Source: Pelobates cultripes (Eukaryota; Chordata; Amphibia; Anura; Pelobatidae). From it: DNA of 64,000 nt. Where the stretch lies: contig OW240913.1 in NCBI GenBank assembly GCA_933207985.1, forward strand, positions 358,646,943 through 358,710,942, in the 5' to 3' direction. The position numbers and the translations under genes were made by a program. Positions 58,144 to 64,000 of the stretch are shown here, in pieces; the first letter of the stretch is position 1; each line of letters opens with the position of its first letter. The notes under the pieces are model-generated. The model saw nothing but the letters and a program-made list of their open reading frames with translations. It was not told the DNA's origin and made no database searches.

Positions 58144-59113
58144 TTAAAGGAACACTATAGTGTTAGGAGTGCAAACACGTGTCTTGCCACCTTTATAGTC
58201 CCCTCATTGCCTTGTGAGTGTTTGAATGGTTTTACTTATCTTTCATGCCTAGCGCCAGTCTCCACGATTGCGCTACGCCTCTTTGGCTGAGATCATCCAA
58301 TTCAATGTTTACCCACAGGGAAACAAGAGGCTAAGAGACTAGTACGCTTGTGCGGCAAAGGTCTCTTATGAGTTAAACTAAGCTATTGAAGGCAGAAGTG
58401 CCTCTGGTGGCTGTTAAGAAGGCAGCCTCTAAAGGCATGTAAACCCCACAATGTAAACACTGTGTCGCTCCTGGGTTCCAGCCTCTGATGTCCATGCACC
58501 TTCCCTCCTTCGTTCCTATCACGCCCACTTCCCCATGAAGCCTGGACCCACCAGCAGGGATGGGGGGGGAGTCGTTGAGGAGGAGGTACTGTCAGGGTTT
58601 CTTTGCTGTTTTAAACAGCAACCCTTCCTTTCTCAATGTCTGAGTTTTCAGCTGAGATTAACGATCAGCTCCTTCTGCTAATCAGTGCAGCCTATTTAAG
58701 TAGCTAATCCCAGTACCTCCTTGCCCTTGCGTGGTTTCCTGTTCCCCAGAAGTCTCCTTGTTCATGTGTTTCCTGTTTGTTCCTGGTTCCTGACTCTGGC
58801 CTTGTTCCTGTGTGTTCCTGGTTCCTGACTCTGGCCTTGTTCCTGACTTCGCTGCTCTCCGTTCTCCGGATCCTGGCTCGTCTGACTACCCGCTCTGGTG
58901 ACTGACCCCTGCTTGCCTCCTGGACTTTGCTTTTGGTTTTCTTTATTTGTTATTTATTAATAAAGGTGTTTTTGCATCTAGTTCTGTCTCTGTCTGGTTC
59001 CTGGTCCCTAACACACTGCTGTGTTTTCAGTTGCAAAGTAAAAAAGACAGAGAGAATGTACCCAGACCACTTCATTGAGATGAATTGGTCTGGTTTCCTA
59101 TAGTGTTCCTTAA
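58144..59113. mobile_element. TTAA MITE interrupted by a solo LTR
   Basis: It starts TTAAAGGAACACTATAGTG and ends TTTCCTATAGTGTTCCTTAA, with TTAA at both ends. Without the LTR it is about 414 bases. Near the right end, GACCACTTCATTGAGATGAA is the end hairpin shared with family 2. Confidence 0.8.
58463..59013 (+). repeat. Solo LTR with 5-bp duplication CACTG
   Basis: It starts TGTCGCTCCTGGG and ends GGTCCCTAACA (TG...CA) and is flanked by CACTG on both sides (58458-58462 and 59014-59018). It contains a TATA-like TATTTAAGTAG (about 58692) and AATAAAGGTG (about 58961), giving plus orientation. An internal duplication of TTCCTGGTTCCTGACTCTGG lies at about 58775-58845. No second LTR or interior is present, so the interior was lost by LTR-LTR recombination. 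Confidence 0.8.
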
Positions 59114-59173
59114 ACCCCTTAAGGACAAAACTTCTGGAATAAAAGTGAATCATGACATGTCATGTGTCCTTAA
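59110..59173. mobile_element. Small TTAA MITE, right end replaced
   Basis: It is closely similar to the 80-bp MITE at 42183-42262 (CTGGAATAAAAG, AATCATGACATGTCATG). Its right terminus runs into the large element that begins at TTAA 59170. Confidence 0.7.
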
Positions 59174-61070
59174 CCCCTCATCGGCATTTTTGCATTGCCG
59201 ACCGGTGATGGTCCTGAACCATCCTAACGGTCAGATGTACTTACCCGATCGCCGTCGTTCCCCCGGCGGCGATCGGCGGTGCTCCCGGTGTGGGGAGACT
59301 GCCTGCAGCCCAGACAGTCTCCCCACACTGGATTAGGACCCCTGGGGCCATGTGATCGCTCAACAGAGCGGTCACATGGTCACAGTAGGTGTCCAAGTGT
59401 CTTCCTGCAGGGGGACTGTCTGTGCTGACAGGCAGTCTCCCTGCTAGGGTAAAATAAAGGTTAATATTAATAAATACAAATATTATTATATATGTGTGTA
59501 TATATATATATGATATACAGACATATATTATATAAATATAATATATGTCTGTATATCATATATATAATGTCATGCTAAGTGTATTTTTATATGAATATGT
59601 ACATATATTAATATAAAAATACACTTATAATTAAATTACACACGTGTATATATAATATAATAACTATATATATATTGTGTATATATATATATATATATAT
59701 ATATTATTATAAAATACAAATAAGTAATTTAAATTAAATAAAAAAATTATACATCTATATGAAATTTTATTCTAACTGTATTTTGATATTAATATATATT
59801 TATATATTTATATTAAAATACACTTAGAATGAAATTGTATATATATCTATGTATATATAAATAAATAAAAATAATACGAAATATACATATGTCCATATAC
59901 AAAATTCCATAAATAATTATATAAATATACACGTAGACTTCAAATATATAAATATGCAAATATATTTAAATTCTACATGCGTATTTATGTAATATTTTTA
60001 CATAATTAAGTAATTTTATTGATTGCAATTTGAGGGACCTGCCTGCCAACCCAGGCCGAAAGTCCAGAGAATTTAATTTGCTAGCACTGTATTTCACCCT
60101 GTAACGTTCTAGGACACCCTAAAACCTGTACATGGGGGGTACTGTTTTACTCGGGAGACTTCGCTGAATACAAATATTAGTGATTCAAAACAGTAAAACA
60201 TATCACAGCGATGATATTGTCAGTGAAAGTGACTTTTTTTGCATTTTTCACACACAAACAGCACTTTTACTGATGATATAATTGTTGTGATACGTTTTCC
60301 AGTTTTTAAACACTAATATTTGTGTTCAGCGATGTCTCCCGAGTAAAACAGTACCCCCCATGTACAGGTTTTATAGCATTTTTGAAAGTTACAAGGTCAA
60401 ATATATGGGTCAAATATTTTACATTGAAAATGGCCAGGTTGGTTACGTTGCCTTTGAGAGCGTATGGTAGCCCAGGAATGAGAATTACCCCCATGATGGC
60501 ATACCATTTGCAAAAGAAGACAACCCAAGGTATTGCAAATGGGGTATGTCCAGTCTTTTTTAGTAACCACTTGGTCACAAACACTGGCCAAAATTAGCGT
60601 TCAATTTAGTTTTTTTACTTTTTTCACACACAAACAAATATGAATGCTTACTTTGGCCAGTGTTTTCGACTAAGTGGCTACTAAAAAAGACTGGACATAC
60701 CCCATATTGAATACCCTGGGTTGTCTACTTTAAAAAAATTATGTACATGTGGGGTGTTATTCAGAGATTTATGACAGATAATAGTGTTACAATGTCACTA
60801 TTGATACATTTTAAAAATGTATGTTTTGAAACCGCAATATCCTACTTGTACTTATAGCCCTATAACATGCAAAAAAAATAGCAAAAAAGCATGTAAACAC
60901 TGGGTATTTTTAAACTCAGGACAAAATTTTGAATCTATTTAGCAGTTTTTTTCATTCGCTTTTGTAGATGAGTAAAAGATTTTTCAAGTAAAAGTAAATA
61001 AAATGTATTTTTTTAAATTTTTCATCAAATGTACGACATCGCAAAAACAGTCCGGTCCTTAAGGGGTTAA
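59170..61070. mobile_element. Large TTAA fold-back element, copy 2 (reverse order)
   Basis: It begins TTAACCCCTCATCGG and ends CGGTCCTTAAGGGGTTAA. Modules in order are a GC-rich zone (CAGTCTCCCTGC-type), an AT-rich zone (59480-60010), palindrome B (about 60108-60215 and 60262-60375) and palindrome A (about 60426-60600 and 60640-60735). This is copy 1 at 27834-29864 in the opposite orientation. It has no coding capacity. Confidence 0.75.
59480..60010. repeat. AT-rich microsatellite zone
   Basis: Mostly TATA and ATAT tracts with small palindromes such as GATATACAGACATATA paired with TATATGTCTGTATATC (about 59510-59560). Confidence 0.85.
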
Positions 61071-61954
61071 ACAATTGTAAAGACTGGCCCTGTAGTTGTA
61101 TTAATATCTGGTGTTCCCAGACTGGAATTGTTTTTGTGACTGTTTAGAATCTCGGATGAAATCCAAGAGAGACATTTTCACCAAATATGGGTATGGAGTG
61201 TTTAAAGATTTTATTTTTTGTTGTGTTACTATTAACGTGACCAGATACACTACTTGTGTGAAGATTGCCCTGTTAGTACAAGGGGGATAAGGGATTGCCT
61301 TGGTCTAGGCTGAAGTCATAGTACAGCCTCCATACACCCTTCGTAGCTGGGTTCTAAGTAAACACATATTGGCCAAGAGTCAAGGATCTACTAGGCCTGG
61401 CCACATGATTAAACTGCAATGGGTGAACAGCATTCCCCAGTTCTATTATTAACTCATAAACCAAATCCACTGAGAAAGAAAACAGGTCCAGAGCAGTCAT
61501 GTCTGCTGGTAGCTAAATCCTGGAACTGTGAGAATTTAATCTCCGGAAGGGTCAGTTCAAATGTTAATAAATTAGTTCTTACTGTTTGTTTTCTTCGCCT
61601 CAGTTCACATCTGAGACACACAGAACAAAATTACTGCTATTCGCCTCCAGTGTTTTCCCGTGAACTTTTTAGTTATGAAAAAAGTTCACGTTAAAAAACA
61701 AACAGTCATGTGGACGTGGAAGAAAACCATTGTTAATACACCCGTATATGTCAGGACTAAAAGAAGTGAACCAAAATAAAACGTCCATGTGCTGTTGCCC
61801 CAATGGTGGTTATAGATCAGAATATGCAGAGCTACAACCTCGAGTGTCTGTCACAACACATGGCAAGGTGACTGACAGTGGAAGCATTATGAACAATGTA
61901 CACTGATGGATATGTTAAATGACATGCTGGGGGTTTATCCATGTATGACATTTC
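61071..61954. other. Non-coding stretch before the L2 element
   Basis: No gene recognised. A small hairpin, GTGAACTTTTTAG with GAAAAAAGTTCAC, lies at about 61661-61690. Confidence 0.4.
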
Positions 61955-63846
61955 ATACATGGAGGAAGTCCCGCACCCAGGCAGACTTTCTCCATTATAG
62001 ATTCATGTTGCTTTCATACAGCACAGCCCTCGCCCTCGCCAAACAGTCATACTTTTCCTCTCTCATTAGTTCATGCTCCCGCAATCCCAGACGTCTCTTT
62101 GACACCTTTAATTCCCTTCTCCGCCCTGCTGTGGCCACCCCCCAAACTAACCTTACAGCTGATAGCTTTGCATGCTACTTTACCGACAAGACTGAACAGC
62201 TAAGGAAACAAATCTCCCCTCCTTGCCGTTCTCTTTCTCAACCACATGTAAATCTTGCTTTCCCTACCCTCCAGACTTTCTACCCGGCTACTGAACAAGA
62301 GGTGGCTGCGCTTCTCCATTCCTCTCGCCCCACCACTTGCCCGCTCGATCCTGTCCCATCTCACCTCATCAGATCTCTCTCCCCTTGTCTTGTGCCTACC
62401 CTAACACACATCTTTAACTGCTCTCTCTCTTCTGGCACTGTTCCTGCTGACCTTAAACATGCCACTGTAATACCTATCCTGAAAAAAACATCTCTTGACC
62501 CATCCTCCCCTTCTAACTATCGTCCCATATCCCTGCTCCCTTTCTCATCAAAGCTTTTGGAAAGACTTGTCTTTACCCGTGTGTCTCGCTTCCTTAATTC
62601 CAACTCTCTCCTTGACCCTCTTCAGTCTGGCTTCCGCCCTCTCCACTCTACTGAGACTGCTCTCATCAAAGTGACTAATTACCTAATCTCCGCTAAATCC
62701 AAAGGTCACTACTCCATATTAATTCTCCTTGACCTCTCTGCTCCCTTTGACACCGTTGATCATGCTCTCCTCCTTCAAACTCTTCAATCGCTCGGTCTCT
62801 GTGACTCTGTCCTCTCTTGGTTTTCCTCCTATCTCTCCCAACGCTCATTCAGTGTCTCCTTTTCCAAGGATACCTCCTCCCCTCGTCCTGTCTCGGTTGG
62901 AGTTCCCCAAGGGTCTGTCCTTGGTCCCCTCCTATTTTCTCTTTATACTGCCTCTCTAGGTAAACTTATTGCCTCTTTTGGATTCCACTACCACCTGTAT
63001 GCTGATGACACTCAGATATACCTCTCCTCCCCGGACCTCTCCCCTGCCGTCCTGCAACGTGTCACTGCTTGCCTTTCTTCCATCTCTGACTGGATGTCCT
63101 CACGCTTTCTGAAACTTAACCTCTCTAAAACTGAACTCCTTGTCTTTCCTCCTCCTAATACTGATCCTCCTCTCTCGCTCTCCCTTCAACTCAGTGATAT
63201 CCACATAAGTCCATCCCTGCAAGCGCGCTGTCTTGGCGTCATACTTGACTCTGGTCTCACCTTTGAGCCTCACATCCAGTTTGTTGCCAAGTCCTGTAGG
63301 TTCCAACTCAAAAACATAGCCCGCATTCGCCCCTTTCTTACGCAAGATGCTACCAAGGAGCTTGTCCATGCTCTAGTAATTTCCCGCATGGATTACTGTA
63401 ACCCTCTCCTGATTGGTCTCCCCAAAAGCCGTATTGCCCCGCTACAGTCTGTCATGAATGCTGCGGCTAGACTGATTTTCCTCTCTAGTCGGTCCTCTCA
63501 CACCTCACCCCTCTGCCGGTCCTTACATTGGCTCCCTGTATGCTATAGGAGTCAATTCAAAGTGCTAACCCACACATTTAAAGCAATGAACAATTCTAGC
63601 CCTGCTTATATCTCTTCACTGATCCATAGATATGCCCCTCCTCGTACCCTCCGCTCTGCCCGTGACCACCTCCTGACCGCTGCTCGCACCCGTACGGCCA
63701 ACTCGCGCTTGCAGGACCTCTCGCGGGTGGCTCCTCTCCTATGGAATAGCTTGCCTACTGCCATCAGACTCTCCCCTAGTCTTCAATCATTTAAGAAGGG
63801 CCTTAAAACCCATCTCTTCAGGAAAGCTTATGGCCTCCCAGAGTAA
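61906..63846 (+). CDS. L2-type ORF2 reverse transcriptase, uninterrupted
   Basis: A 646-codon frame with no stop. The first codons (about 61906-61955) are flanking DNA that happens to be open; the LINE part starts near [15 protein letters not shown]. Visible RT blocks: [70 protein letters not shown] (first catalytic Asp; an unusual Pro in place of the common Ala), [25 protein letters not shown] (catalytic YADD) and [14 protein letters not shown]. The C-terminal HYADD-independent region ends [19 protein letters not shown]. The copy lacks ORF1 and the endonuclease, so it cannot move alone. The long intact frame implies recent insertion. Confidence 0.9.
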   Translation: MDMLNDMLGVYPCMTFHTWRKSRTQADFLHYRFMLLSYSTALALAKQSYFSSLISSCSRNPRRLFDTFNSLLRPAVATPQTNLTADSFACYFTDKTEQLRKQISPPCRSLSQPHVNLAFPTLQTFYPATEQEVAALLHSSRPTTCPLDPVPSHLIRSLSPCLVPTLTHIFNCSLSSGTVPADLKHATVIPILKKTSLDPSSPSNYRPISLLPFSSKLLERLVFTRVSRFLNSNSLLDPLQSGFRPLHSTETALIKVTNYLISAKSKGHYSILILLDLSAPFDTVDHALLLQTLQSLGLCDSVLSWFSSYLSQRSFSVSFSKDTSSPRPVSVGVPQGSVLGPLLFSLYTASLGKLIASFGFHYHLYADDTQIYLSSPDLSPAVLQRVTACLSSISDWMSSRFLKLNLSKTELLVFPPPNTDPPLSLSLQLSDIHISPSLQARCLGVILDSGLTFEPHIQFVAKSCRFQLKNIARIRPFLTQDATKELVHALVISRMDYCNPLLIGLPKSRIAPLQSVMNAAARLIFLSSRSSHTSPLCRSLHWLPVCYRSQFKVLTHTFKAMNNSSPAYISSLIHRYAPPRTLRSARDHLLTAARTRTANSRLQDLSRVAPLLWNSLPTAIRLSPSLQSFKKGLKTHLFRKAYGLPE

Positions 63847-64000
63847 TCTCTACCTTACATACCCGTCTCCTGCTCTCTCCTATGGGACAGTGCTTTGCTC
63901 TCTCCTCCAGCTCTGCTTCACCCCTACTTGATATTTCTTGTCCTAATGTTTCTAATACCCCACCTCCTATAGTCTGTAAGCTCGTTTGAGCAGGATCCTC
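61955..64000 (+). mobile_element. L2-type LINE, 5'-truncated, runs off the window
   Basis: The reverse transcriptase ORF is followed by a 3' UTR ending AGTCTGTAAGCTCGTTTGAG then CAGGATCCTC, a tail typical of vertebrate L2-like LINEs. The 5' junction lies near 61955, inside ORF2 just before the RT, as usual for LINE insertions. The 3' end is beyond the window. Confidence 0.88.

Noticed and set aside
63100..63369. 89-codon minus-strand frame
   Set aside because: Antisense shadow of the L2-type reverse transcriptase.

Overview
The window looks like vertebrate nuclear DNA, most probably from an anuran amphibian. Evidence: one spliced gene encoding a close relative of mammalian FBXO28; CR1 and L2 non-LTR elements; a tyrosine-recombinase (Ngaro-like) retrotransposon; hAT and pogo/mariner-type MITEs; and many TTAA-flanked MITEs whose ends read AAAGGRACACTATAG. 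Nothing bacterial, plasmid or CRISPR-like is present. The species assignment is inference; the vertebrate assignment is firm.

Layout. 1-800: AT-rich, unassigned. About 800-4790: decayed Ngaro-like retroelement with pieces of Gag, reverse transcriptase, RNase H, tyrosine recombinase and an SGNH hydrolase, all frameshifted or internally deleted. 4790-10440: AT-rich non-coding DNA with a GC-rich LTR-like stretch, a TTAA MITE and a short hAT-like MITE. 10440-19740: a three-level nest. A TTAA MITE is split by a hAT element (8-bp duplication GGCAGAGC), which is split by a young LTR retrotransposon (912-bp LTRs, one difference seen, 4-bp duplication GTTC). That LTR element lies on the minus strand, carries a primer-binding site complementary to tRNA-Arg and has almost no coding capacity. 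19740-27600: TTAA MITEs, a pogo-like MITE and a TG/CA fold-back satellite. 27605-31360: large TTAA fold-back elements and a second hAT element. 31357-36962: CR1 elements on the minus strand, one nearly full length.

37500-49560: FBXO28 on the plus strand. It has a CpG-rich promoter with GC-box, YY1 and ETS/CRE motifs, five coding exons that join in frame to 344 codons, and a 7.3-kb first intron with a 1.3-kb G-rich minisatellite. It is the only host gene I can support; its product is predicted to be the substrate-recognition subunit of an SCF ubiquitin ligase.

49560-64000: intergenic DNA made mostly of a large TTAA element with nested MITEs, a CR1 tail joined to a tRNA-Glu-like sequence, a solo LTR inside a MITE, another large fold-back element, and a 5'-truncated L2-type LINE with an uninterrupted 646-codon frame that runs off the window edge.

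The most notable points are the young non-coding LTR element with intact replication signals, the double-palindrome TTAA family present in both orientations, and two unrelated retrotransposons (Ngaro and CR1) that each carry an SGNH/GDSL-type hydrolase.
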